Part shown: positions 1 to 6,515 of the stretch, piece after piece
Position numbering within the stretch: position 1 is the first letter of the stretch
Layout of the letters: each line of letters begins with the position of its first letter
Source of the DNA: Deltaproteobacteria bacterium
GTDB taxonomy: Bacteria > Desulfobacterota > DSM-4660 > Desulfatiglandales > Desulfatiglandaceae
Length of the DNA stretch: 12,890 nucleotides
Reading direction: 5' to 3'
NCBI GenBank assembly: GCA_019307165.1
Contig: JAFDKD010000026.1
Coordinates: 1-12,890 of the forward strand
Translations under genes and position numbers: made by a program
Notes under the pieces: generated by a model
What the model saw: only the letters and a program-made list of their open reading frames with translations
What the model was told of the DNA's origin: nothing
The model's database searches: none

Positions 1-180
1 CGCCGACGGTGTTTCGTTTCAGATGCAGCCCTGCCTTTTCTCTATTTTGCATGTATCCTCGTGCAACATCCCCATTCCGCCGCAACGGCGCCTTTGGTGC
101 ATCGCGGTTAAAACCGCTCCTGCAAAACTATATGGATCAGAAAACATCAACGTGCTGATTTGCCGAATCCCGGTTCGATG
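1..180. other. Window edge, no gene recognised
   Basis: I find no convincing coding region here on either strand. It lies downstream of the minus-strand hydratase remnant. Two short dyads are visible: CGCCG/CGGCG at 78-90 and GCGGTT/AACCGC at 104-117. Both are too short to call as functional elements. Confidence 0.4.
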
Positions 181-378
181 TTAGAAGTATTTACTGGTAG
201 GATCCCCCTCCCCCAACCGCCCCCGGGCCACCAGCAAGGCCTGGTTGCGGTCTTCAAGATTCAACGCCTGTTCCAGGCCCGCCGCGTCCAGGTTCATGTT
301 GAATAAACGGGGCCTATTCAGCGAAAGGATGCCGATACCCGCCTCGGGGGTCTCATATTCAATGGTTTCATAGGACAT
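181..378 (-). pseudogene. Internally deleted enoyl-CoA hydratase (crotonase family) remnant
   Basis: The frame encodes about 65 residues. The first 28 or so (YETIEYETPEAGIGILSLNR followed by PRLFN) read like the N-terminal strand of crotonase-family enoyl-CoA hydratases. The next stretch (GLEQALNLEDRNQALL) reads like the C-terminal helix of the same family. Family members are usually about 255-265 residues. The middle, which holds both oxyanion-hole segments and the catalytic Glu residues, is absent, so the product cannot be an active hydratase. The join is in frame, and the last dozen residues (GRLGEGDPTSKYF) no longer resemble the family, perhaps through a frameshift. The start is placed at the ATG ending at 378 because GGAGGT lies just upstream on the minus strand; a GTG at 384 falls inside that site. 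An intact short gene of unknown function is the alternative, but two family termini in the right order favour a deletion relic. Confidence 0.6.
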
Positions 379-422
379 AAACACCTCCGATTATTTGAAC
401 AGTGTTCGTATGAAACTTCATA

Positions 423-457
423 GGGTTGCGCATTACGGGTTACAGGTTGCAGGTTGC
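423..457. repeat. Heptamer array 1, five units of about GGGTTRC
   Basis: Five consecutive 7-bp units are in register: gggttgc, gcattac, gggttac, aggttgc, aggttgc. The second unit is the most degenerate. Degenerate heptanucleotide repeats are known in intergenic DNA of several bacterial groups; I see no coding role here. Confidence 0.6.
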
Positions 458-507
458 CCGGAAGTTAATATTCTCTCGCAAAGAACGAAAAAATCGCCAA
501 GTTAAGG

Positions 508-535
508 GCATTAGACATTGAACATTGAGCCATTT
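508..535. repeat. Heptamer array 2, four units of about ACATTGA
   Basis: The units are gcattag, acattga, acattga and gccattt, in perfect 7-bp register. Two units are identical and the flanking two are degenerate. The array lies immediately before the hairpin element that starts at 541. Confidence 0.5.
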
Positions 536-540
536 TCTCC

Positions 541-674
541 GTCATCCCCGCATGATTTTGGCGGGGATCCAGCGAAACGGAGGTCTGGATTCCCCTTCGG
601 CCGTGAGCTCAGGGCCGAACGGCCGCCAAGGGCATGCGGGTCGAAGATCCCGCCGCTTTTTGGCGGGGAATGAC
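541..674. repeat. MITE-like repeat with GTCAT-CCCCGC inverted ends
   Basis: The left end (GTCATCCCCGC, 541-551) and right end (GCGGGGAATGAC, 663-674) are imperfect inverted copies of each other. Inside lie an 8-bp hairpin ATCCCCGC/GCGGGGAT (544-551 with 561-568), a dyad ATCCAG/CTGGAT (567-572 with 585-590), a 24-bp dyad with one central mismatch pair (596-619), and a CCCGCC/GGCGGG hairpin (649-654 with 662-667). The motif resembles the common dispersed GTCATTCCCGC...GGAATCCAG repeats of many proteobacterial genomes. No transposase is encoded, so any movement would need one acting in trans. Confidence 0.55.
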
Positions 675-680
675 AAGTTG

Positions 681-706
681 GTTCCCCGCCGTTCTTGGGC
701 GGGAAC
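681..706. repeat. GC-rich hairpin, GTTCCCCGCC / GGGCGGGAAC
   Basis: This imperfect inverted repeat pairs over about nine bases with one bulged C and shares the CCCGCC/GGCGGG core of its neighbours. It abuts the right end of the MITE-like unit and looks like another copy of the same hairpin. It is not followed by a T-run, so it is not a typical terminator. Confidence 0.55.
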
Positions 707-714
707 ACCTATTT

Positions 715-742
715 TGCTCCTCGCTCCTTGCTCCCTGCTGAT
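715..742. repeat. Heptamer array 3, units of about TGCTCCT
   Basis: The units tgctcct, cgctcct, tgctccc and the partial tgctgat are in 7-bp register. The array sits between two copies of the CCCGCC/GGCGGG hairpin. Confidence 0.5.
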
Positions 743-766
743 CAGACCTGTCGGAGCGTAGCGGAG

Positions 767-790
767 ATCCCGCCGTCCTTGGGCGGGGCC
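767..790. repeat. GC-rich hairpin, CCCGCC / GGCGGG copy
   Basis: ATCCCGCC (767-774) faces GGCGGG (782-787) across a short loop. This is the last of four related hairpins in the spacer, the others being at 544-568, 649-667 and 681-706. Confidence 0.5.
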
Positions 791-901
791 GCCCCCCAGG
801 CTAGAGGCATTTCTCGTATTGACCCATCCGATCAGCCGTTTTCGCTATTTTCACACATTCAACCCCTAGCAATCAATTTGTTTCACGGGAGGGAAAAAAA
901 T

Positions 902-928
902 TTGACTTACGCTTCTCCTATTGATAAC
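902..928 (+). promoter_or_regulatory. Weak candidate sigma-70 promoter for the hydratase gene
   Basis: TTGACT (902-907) matches five of six -35 bases. The best -10 candidate is GATAAC (923-928), four of six matches, with a short 15-bp spacer. The AT-rich setting and position ahead of the first operon gene support it; the poor -10 and spacing count against it. Confidence 0.25.
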
Positions 929-1007
929 TCTTTGAATCTACCGAAACAGCCCTTTGATGCTCCGCCGGGACTTCCGGCTGCATTATAAATATGGAGGGGA
1001 ACCCGTG

Positions 1008-1436
1008 ATGGGGAAAACCATCGACCAGCTGCACATCGGCGACCGGGCCGACATTTCAAAAACCATCGCCGAAAGCGACATCTATCTATACGCGGGGATT
1101 ACGGGGGATTTCAACCCGGCACACGTCAATGAAGAATACGCCAAAGGCACTTTTTTCAAGACACGCATCGCCCACGGCATGCTGGTGTCGGGCCTCATCT
1201 CCGCCGTTTTGGCCAACCAACTGCCCGGCCCCGGGACCATTTACATCCGTCAGGAACTGGACTTCAAGGCGCCGGTCCGCATGGGCGACACCATCACGGC
1301 ATCGGTCGAAGTGATAGAGAAGGATGTGGAAAAAAACCGCATCCTGATGCGCACCGTGTGCACGAACCAAAACGGCGAGACCGTGATAGCCGGACAGGCC
1401 CTGCTGTCGCCTCCGAAGCTCGCGAAGACGGCATAA
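1008..1436 (+). CDS. MaoC-family (R)-specific enoyl-CoA hydratase
   Basis: The 142-residue product is a single hot-dog-fold hydratase of the PhaJ/MaoC type, predicted to add water to a trans-2-enoyl-CoA in the cytoplasm. The hydratase-2 signature is complete: AGITGDFNPAH at residues 29-39 gives catalytic Asp34 and His39, followed by the usual RIAHGML segment. Known PhaJ proteins are about 134 residues, so the length fits. GGAGG at 993-997 supports starting at ATG 1008 or the adjacent in-frame GTG 1005; the frame stays open upstream to a TTG at 954 with no ribosome site. It is the first gene of the operon and precedes an acyl-CoA dehydrogenase, so it probably hydrates that enzyme's product. 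Substrate chain length cannot be read from the sequence. A dehydratase of another thioester pathway is possible. Confidence 0.88.
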   Translation: MGKTIDQLHIGDRADISKTIAESDIYLYAGITGDFNPAHVNEEYAKGTFFKTRIAHGMLVSGLISAVLANQLPGPGTIYIRQELDFKAPVRMGDTITASVEVIEKDVEKNRILMRTVCTNQNGETVIAGQALLSPPKLAKTA

Positions 1437-1471
1437 TCCTTTGGAGTTGCAGTGAGTCTCCTCCGGCAGAT

Positions 1472-1507
1472 CGGGAGGCGCCACGAAGCCTCCCGGAATT
1501 TTGATTT
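1472..1507 (+). terminator. Hairpin with partial T-run after the hydratase gene (attenuator-like)
   Basis: CGGGAGGC (1472-1479) and GCCTCCCG (1488-1495) form a perfect 8-bp stem with an 8-nt loop. It is followed by GAATTTTGATTT, an interrupted U-tract. It could cause partial termination between the hydratase and dehydrogenase genes. The left arm overlaps a longer-range pairing with 1535-1545, so alternative folds are possible. Confidence 0.4.
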
Positions 1508-1543
1508 CAATCAATTTAGACCGGCAGGAGAAAACCGATCTGC

Positions 1544-1564
1544 GGCGGCATATAAAATGCCGCC
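1544..1564 (+). promoter_or_regulatory. Leader hairpin ahead of the acyl-CoA dehydrogenase
   Basis: GGCGGCAT (1544-1551) and ATGCCGCC (1557-1564) pair perfectly around an ATAAA loop, 32 nt upstream of the dehydrogenase start and outside its ribosome site. It may stabilise the transcript or belong to a switching leader. No T-run follows, so it is not a terminator. Confidence 0.4.
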
Positions 1565-1596
1565 CTACAAAATTCGAATCAAAGTGGAGACATTCC

Positions 1597-3402
1597 ATGG
1601 CAGAAAAATTCGTCAGCGAAAGAAACCTCAAGTTTATGCTTTACGAGGTGTTCGACGTCGCCTCGCTTACGGACCATCCTTATTATGCCGAACATACCTC
1701 AGAAACCTTTGACATGATCCTGGAGACCGCCCTGAAGATCGGAAGGGACATGTTGAAGCCGGCCCTGGAAGAGATGGACCGCAACCAGCCGGAACTGGTG
1801 GGCGACGAAGTCCGGGTGCATCCGGTGGTCCGGGAATTCCTAAAAGAATGCGGCGAAGGCGGATGGATTCCGGCAACCGCCCCCGAGGAGCACGGCGGAC
1901 TCCAGCTTCCCATCATCATCGGGATGATTCCGAGATTCGTCTTCATGGCGGCCAACTACTCGGGCAGTGTCTATATGCTGCTGTGCTACGGGGCCGCCCA
2001 TCTCATCACCTCCTTCGGTTCGGAGGAACTGATCGACACCTATGTCCCCCGCATGTTTGCCGGCGAGTGGCAGGGGACCATGGCCCTGACCGAACCCCAG
2101 GCGGGCAGTTCCCTCTCCGACATCGCCACCGCCGCCGAACCCACGGACCATGGATATTACAAGATCCGAGGCCAGAAAATTTTTATATCCGCCAGCGACC
2201 ATAACGCCGTGGATAATGTTGTTCACCTGATGCTTGCCAAGATCAAGGGGGCGCCTCCCGGCGTTAAGGGAATTTCCCTGTTCGTGGTCCCCAAGCTGCG
2301 GATCGAAGAAAGCGGTGACCTTGTTCCCAACGATGTGAACATTGCAGGCATCTATCACAAGCTGGGGTACCGGGGCGCGCCGATTCTTCAATTGAGCATG
2401 GGCGAAAACGATGACTGCCGGGGCCGGCTGGTGGGGGAACCCCATAAGGGCCTGGTCTACATGTTTCAAATGATGAACGAGGCAAGGATCGAGGTGGGCC
2501 TGGGCGCCACGGCCATTGCCTCTGCAGCGTATTATGCATCGCTGGAATATGTCCGGGAACGACCACAGGGCAGGAAACCGGGAACAAAGGACCCCGCCCT
2601 TCCCCAGGTCCCCATCATAGAACACGCGGATATAAAACGCATGCTCCTCTTTCAGCGGGCCGTGGTGGAAGGGTCCCTGTCCATTCTTCTTCAGTGCAGC
2701 AAATACGCCGACTTGGAGATCGTGTCGAGCGGGGAGGACAAGAAAAAATACGGTATGCTCCTGGACCTGCTGACACCTGTTGCCAAGTCCTATCCTTCGG
2801 AAATGGGGGTCCAGTCCGTGAGCCAGGGTCTCCAGTGCCTGGGAGGTTACGGGTATTGCGATGAATTCCCCCTGGAGCAGTATTTTCGGGATTCCCGCAT
2901 CCATCCCATCCACGAAGGGACAACGGCCATCCACGGCATTACGTTGCTCGGCAGAAACATTCCCATGAAAAACGGCGCCGGCTACAGGCTCTTCCTCGAC
3001 GAGGTGCGCGAGGCCGTGGCCGCGGCGGAGAAGGAACCGGCCCTGGCGCCCCAGGCCGCGTCCATGGCCGAGGCCGTTGAAAAGCTGGAGCGGGTTACGG
3101 ATTACCTGCTGGGGATCTCAGAAAAGGTAGGTACGGAACGTTTCTTGGCGGACGCCACCCTCTATCTGGAGCTTTTCGGCATCGTCTGCATTGCCTGGCA
3201 GTGGCTGCTGCAGGCATCGGCTGCGCAGTCGGCCCTGAAAGATGACTCGAGCGAGGCGGACGTCAATTTCTACGAGGGAAAAAAGGCCACCTGCCGGTAT
3301 TTCTTTGCCTATGAGCTTCCTAAAATCGAGGGGCTCGCCAAGAGGCTCATGAATAATGACGGATTGACCGTTGAAATGAAAGAGGCGTATTTTGATGATT
3401 AG
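1597..3402 (+). CDS. Acyl-CoA dehydrogenase, AcdA/DmdC-like with C-terminal extension
   Basis: The 601-residue FAD enzyme should oxidise an acyl-CoA to the trans-2-enoyl-CoA and pass electrons to ETF. The helical N-terminal domain spans about 1-160. The flavin-facing segment TEPQAGSSLSD starts at Thr165, and the beta-domain motif KIFISASDH follows. The C-terminal helical domain carries IHEGTTAIHG with Glu440, the position of the catalytic base in this family. An extra domain of about 120 residues (about 470-601) makes it longer than the usual 380-residue enzymes and matches the 590-600-residue group that includes methylmercaptopropionyl-CoA dehydrogenase DmdC. ATG 1597 is chosen because GGAGA lies at 1586-1590; the frame is open further upstream but runs through the leader hairpins. 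Its stop codon overlaps the ribosome site of the ligase gene, so the two are probably coupled. Substrate is unknown: DMSP-derived, aliphatic and aryl-propanoyl thioesters are all possible. Confidence 0.92.
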   Translation: MAEKFVSERNLKFMLYEVFDVASLTDHPYYAEHTSETFDMILETALKIGRDMLKPALEEMDRNQPELVGDEVRVHPVVREFLKECGEGGWIPATAPEEHGGLQLPIIIGMIPRFVFMAANYSGSVYMLLCYGAAHLITSFGSEELIDTYVPRMFAGEWQGTMALTEPQAGSSLSDIATAAEPTDHGYYKIRGQKIFISASDHNAVDNVVHLMLAKIKGAPPGVKGISLFVVPKLRIEESGDLVPNDVNIAGIYHKLGYRGAPILQLSMGENDDCRGRLVGEPHKGLVYMFQMMNEARIEVGLGATAIASAAYYASLEYVRERPQGRKPGTKDPALPQVPIIEHADIKRMLLFQRAVVEGSLSILLQCSKYADLEIVSSGEDKKKYGMLLDLLTPVAKSYPSEMGVQSVSQGLQCLGGYGYCDEFPLEQYFRDSRIHPIHEGTTAIHGITLLGRNIPMKNGAGYRLFLDEVREAVAAAEKEPALAPQAASMAEAVEKLERVTDYLLGISEKVGTERFLADATLYLELFGIVCIAWQWLLQASAAQSALKDDSSEADVNFYEGKKATCRYFFAYELPKIEGLAKRLMNNDGLTVEMKEAYFDD

Positions 3403-3414
3403 GAGACGAACACC

Positions 3415-4992
3415 ATGAACATACCACTAACACCCATCCGTTTTCTGGAAAGGACGCTGAAACTGCACGGCAACAAGATCGGCCTCATCTGCGAAAAGGA
3501 GCGGTTCACATACCGGGAGTTCGGCGACCGGGTCAACCGGCTTTCCAACGGCCTTACCCGGCTGGGGATCGGCAAAGGAGACCGGGTTTCCTACTTGGGG
3601 TACAACTGCCACCGTCTCCTGGAGGGCTTTTTCGGCATTCCCCAGATCGGGGCCATATTGCAGCCCCTCAACATCCGGCTCGTCCCGGCGGATTTCGAAT
3701 ATATCCTCGACGAATCCGAACCCAAAATTCTTTTTCTGGACAGGGATTTCATCCCCCAAATCGAAGCAATTCGAGACAATATCCCCGCGGTTGAAACATT
3801 CATTCTCCTGGGCAAAGGCGGCGATCTGCCCGACTGGATCTCCGGAACCTATGACGAACTGCTTGCGGACGCATCGCCCGAGGCCCCCTACCCGCCCGGC
3901 GCCTATCCTTTCGAGGAAGACGACGTGGCCGAGATCTTTTATACCAGCGGGACCACGGGCAAGCCCAAAGGCGTCATGCTGACCCATCGAAACCTCTATC
4001 TCCACGCCATGGCGGTGATCGCCGCGGAGCCCATGGATGAAACGGACATCCAGATCCACCTGATACCCCTGTTCCATGTCAACGGCTGGGGTACGCCCCA
4101 TTATCTGACCGCCATGGGCGGGACCCATGTGATGGTCCGGAAGTTCGACCCGGCGGAAACCATGAAAATCGTACAAAGGGAGAAGGTCACGCGCTTTTAC
4201 ATCATTCCCACCATGGTGAACGCCATCCTGGCGCACCCCGATTTCGCCGACTATAATGCTTCGAGCGTCAGAAGGGTCCTTGTGGGCGGCGCTCCCCCGC
4301 CCACAGGCATGATCGAGCGTGTGGAAAAGGCCTTCGGATGCGTTTCGTCCACCGCATTCGGCATGACCGAGGCCTGCCCCCTGATCGCGTGGCCCGAATT
4401 GAGTCCGTACCTGGATGCGGAGACCCACGACTTCAGGTCAAAACGCACATGGGGCTTTCCTTTGCTGGGCGTGGAATTCCGGGTCGTGGACCCGGAGGGA
4501 AACGACCTTCCCTGGGACGGCGAATCCGTGGGCGAACTTCTGGTCCGGGGCGACATGGTCATGAAGGGATACTACCGGAGCCCCGAGGAGACGGCCGACG
4601 CCCTGGAGGGGGGCTGGTACCACACCGGAGACCTCTGCGCCATGGGCCCGGACGGCTCCCTGTACGTGAAGGACCGGCAGAAAGACATCATCATCAGCGG
4701 CGGTGAGAACATCTCATCCCTTGAAGTGGAGGCGGTGCTCTATTCCCACCCCGACATACTGGAGTGCGCCGTCATCGCAAAACAAGACGACAAGTGGGGG
4801 GAAATCCCCCTGGCCTTTGTGGCGCCCAAAGAAGGCGTGAAAATCACCCCGCAGCAGGTCATCGATTTCTCGCGAGAACACCTGGCCCATTTCAAGGCGC
4901 CCAAGGAGGTCAAGATCATCAAGGAGTTCCCCAGAGGAGGAACAGGAAAGATTCTCAAGTCCGTGCTGCGCGAGGAACTCAAATCCACTTGA
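3415..4992 (+). CDS. AMP-forming acyl-CoA ligase 1 (ANL superfamily)
   Basis: This 525-residue enzyme should activate a carboxylic acid to its CoA thioester in two steps, through an acyl-adenylate. The P-loop-like A3 motif YTSGTTGKPKG starts at Tyr176. The A5 region FGMTEACP, the A7 motif YHTGDLC, the A8 hinge KDRQKDIIISGGENIS and the A10 motif GGTGKILK with catalytic Lys512 are all present. The length is normal for medium- or long-chain fatty-acid and methylmercaptopropionate ligases (DmdB-like); the C-terminal PRGGTGKIL wording recalls the latter group. AGGAG at 3401-3405 overlaps the dehydrogenase stop and sets the start. It is paired with an acyl-CoA dehydrogenase and followed by a transporter, which suggests that the imported compound, or a product of it, is its substrate. 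A second, clearly different ligase ends the operon. Confidence 0.92.
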   Translation: MNIPLTPIRFLERTLKLHGNKIGLICEKERFTYREFGDRVNRLSNGLTRLGIGKGDRVSYLGYNCHRLLEGFFGIPQIGAILQPLNIRLVPADFEYILDESEPKILFLDRDFIPQIEAIRDNIPAVETFILLGKGGDLPDWISGTYDELLADASPEAPYPPGAYPFEEDDVAEIFYTSGTTGKPKGVMLTHRNLYLHAMAVIAAEPMDETDIQIHLIPLFHVNGWGTPHYLTAMGGTHVMVRKFDPAETMKIVQREKVTRFYIIPTMVNAILAHPDFADYNASSVRRVLVGGAPPPTGMIERVEKAFGCVSSTAFGMTEACPLIAWPELSPYLDAETHDFRSKRTWGFPLLGVEFRVVDPEGNDLPWDGESVGELLVRGDMVMKGYYRSPEETADALEGGWYHTGDLCAMGPDGSLYVKDRQKDIIISGGENISSLEVEAVLYSHPDILECAVIAKQDDKWGEIPLAFVAPKEGVKITPQQVIDFSREHLAHFKAPKEVKIIKEFPRGGTGKILKSVLREELKST

Positions 4993-5032
4993 CGCGGATT
5001 GGAGACAAACAGTAGAATCGTATGGTAACTTA

Positions 5033-5043
5033 AGGGAGGTGAT
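5033..5043 (+). promoter_or_regulatory. Orphan perfect Shine-Dalgarno-like sequence
   Basis: AGGGAGGTGAT is an extended match to the 16S rRNA 3' end, yet no ATG follows at normal spacing. The binding-protein start is 120 nt further on with its own GGAGGT. The GTG within the motif (5039) opens a 29-codon frame ending at 5128, and other starts give similarly short frames. It may be a leader-peptide site, a ribosome standby site or chance. Confidence 0.3.
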
Positions 5044-5088
5044 ATTAAGGCACACGGAACGGTTTTTTGCATATGGCCTGTTGGATAC

Positions 5089-5119
5089 TTTCCCGACGGC
5101 CGAATTCGGCCGCGGGAAA
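5089..5119. promoter_or_regulatory. Long near-perfect palindrome upstream of the binding-protein gene
   Basis: The arms are TTTCCCG-a-CGGCCGAA (5089-5104) and TTCGGCCGCGGGAAA (5105-5119): 15 bp per arm with a single unpaired A at 5096. The right end lies 45 nt before the start codon. With no following T-run on either strand it is not an ordinary terminator. It could be an operator for a dimeric regulator or a strong RNA hairpin that protects the mRNA encoding the highly needed binding protein. Confidence 0.6.
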
Positions 5120-5164
5120 CAGGAGTAAATGGCACCTCAACCTAAAAGACTGGAGGTCGATATC

Positions 5165-6394
5165 ATGAAAAAGATCATTTTCATCAGTTTCGTTGCAGTC
5201 ATTCTGGCTATTTCATTCACCCTGCCCGCACAGGCCGAAAAACCCATCAAGATCGGCTTTATCCACAGCCTCAGCGGCGGCGTCGGGCAGGTCTACGGCG
5301 TGCCCGACCTGGCCGGCGTCAGGATTGCCGTTGCCGAAATCAACGCGGCCGGCGGTGTCCTGGGCAGAAAACTGGAAGTGATAGCAAGGGATGACAAGCT
5401 GAAACCCGAGGTCGGCGTCCGGGAGGCCAAGGACCTGATCCTGAACCAAAATGTGGACTGGATCCAGGGTACCGTGAGCAGCGCCGTGGCCCTGGCCGTT
5501 TCCGCTTACTGCAAGGGCCAGAAGGTCCTTTTCATTGATACAATCGCCCAGTCAGCTGCAACCACGGGGGAGAAGGGACATCGTTATGTGTTCCGGATCA
5601 CCACCAACACCACGAATTACGCCCGGTCCATCGCCAATGCGGCGGCCAAATTCTGGGGAGGAAAAAAGGTTTTTATTATCGGCCCCGATTACGAATACGG
5701 CCACCGGAGCAAGAAGGACTTCATGGCGGCCTATTCCAAGCTGGTCCCCGGCGCCAAGGTGGTGGGCGAACTCTGGCCCAAGCTGGGCACCAAGGACTTC
5801 ACCCCATACATCACCAAGATCATGGCCACGGACCTGGACCTGGTCTACGCCCCCATCTGGGGAGGTGATATCCTGTCCTTCACCAAAACCGCCTGGCAGT
5901 TCGGTTATTTTGACAAGATCAAGCACTGCGGCCAGGACTGGGGCAACATGGAAGGTCTCTCCAAGATGACCAAAAAGGCCTACCCCAAGGGCGTGCTCGG
6001 CGGCACCCATTATCCCTGGTGGCTGCTGGAGAATCCCAAGAGCAAGGCATTTTACCCCAAATTCAAGAAAGAGACAGGCATGGACGCGGGCCTGGGAGCC
6101 GCCTCGGGGTATACGACCGTCTATGCCATGAAACAGGCCATTGAAAAGGCCGGGGCCATGGACACGGAAAAGATCATCGACGCCCTGGCGGGTTCCATGG
6201 TCGACTCCCCTGTCGGACCACTCAAGATCAGGGCCTGCGACCACCAGGCCATGTGGCCTTTCTGGGTCGGTCCCGTGGCCTTCACGGATGAGTTCGCCTG
6301 GCCCCACGTGACCAATGTCGTGGCCATTGATCCGCCCGAAAAAGGATACCGCAGCTGCGACGAAATCAAGGCGGCGCGGGCGGCGGAAAAATAA
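5165..6394 (+). CDS. Periplasmic substrate-binding protein of a Liv-type (HAAT) ABC transporter
   Basis: The 409-residue product is a type I periplasmic binding protein (Peripla_BP_6/LivK-like). It should capture a small ligand in the periplasm and deliver it to the permeases encoded downstream. A Sec signal peptide is clear: MKK, a hydrophobic core, and AQA at 22-24 just before EKPIKIGF. No lipobox Cys is seen. The mature start KPIKIGFIHSLSG and the NAAGGVLGRKLEV segment are typical. The frame is open to ATG 5129, but that start would add 12 charged residues before the signal peptide and has a cramped ribosome site. GGAGGT at 5152-5157 supports 5165. Flanking hairpins (5089-5119 and 6401-6431) suggest differential expression relative to the permeases. 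This family binds branched-chain amino acids, amides, urea or aromatic acids; the neighbouring CoA ligases favour a carboxylate, but this is inference. Confidence 0.92.
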   Translation: MKKIIFISFVAVILAISFTLPAQAEKPIKIGFIHSLSGGVGQVYGVPDLAGVRIAVAEINAAGGVLGRKLEVIARDDKLKPEVGVREAKDLILNQNVDWIQGTVSSAVALAVSAYCKGQKVLFIDTIAQSAATTGEKGHRYVFRITTNTTNYARSIANAAAKFWGGKKVFIIGPDYEYGHRSKKDFMAAYSKLVPGAKVVGELWPKLGTKDFTPYITKIMATDLDLVYAPIWGGDILSFTKTAWQFGYFDKIKHCGQDWGNMEGLSKMTKKAYPKGVLGGTHYPWWLLENPKSKAFYPKFKKETGMDAGLGAASGYTTVYAMKQAIEKAGAMDTEKIIDALAGSMVDSPVGPLKIRACDHQAMWPFWVGPVAFTDEFAWPHVTNVVAIDPPEKGYRSCDEIKAARAAEK

Positions 6395-6400
6395 CCCGTT

Positions 6401-6431
6401 TTCCAGCCTCGCCTGAACGGCGGGGCTGGAA
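6401..6431 (+). promoter_or_regulatory. Intercistronic hairpin between binding protein and permease
   Basis: TTCCAGCCTCGCC (6401-6413) and GGCGGGGCTGGAA (6419-6431) form a 13-bp stem with one G-U pair and a TGAAC loop, seven bases after the binding-protein stop. There is no T-run. Such hairpins commonly protect the upstream mRNA from 3' decay or reduce read-through, giving more binding protein than permease. Confidence 0.6.
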
Positions 6432-6515
6432 CCCGAATACCCGCCTGTCCACCCTCCCTCCCCCCTGGGCGGGACTACGGAGGACGGCCGCGGGTATGAC
6501 ATTTTAGAGGCGTCC

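Larger units (their letters stand above)
379..1007. other. Repeat-rich intergenic region (about 630 bp), no gene
   Basis: No reading frame here has a recognisable product; the frames that are open run through hairpin repeats. The spacer carries three short heptanucleotide arrays (423-457, 508-535, 715-742), a hairpin cluster (541-790) and an AT-richer tail (about 830-960) that probably holds the promoter for the downstream hydratase gene. It separates a divergent minus-strand pseudogene from the plus-strand operon. Confidence 0.6.

Noticed and set aside
423..742. Possible CRISPR array in the repeat-rich spacer
   Set aside because: Units are 7 bp and contiguous, and the hairpin copies differ in length and spacing. 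There are no uniform repeats with spacers and no cas genes.
525..988. Short plus-strand open frames in the repeat-rich spacer
   Set aside because: They run through hairpin repeats and heptamer arrays, have no family resemblance and lack good ribosome sites.
1840..2934. Long minus-strand open frame (about 364 codons) opposite the acyl-CoA dehydrogenase gene
   Set aside because: The plus-strand protein has every family motif; the reverse frame gives a low-complexity His/Gly/Asp-rich product with no recognisable domain, as expected from high GC at third positions.
3427..4428. Long minus-strand open frame opposite ligase 1
   Set aside because: It mirrors a clearly coding ligase and its product has no domain; it is a shadow frame.
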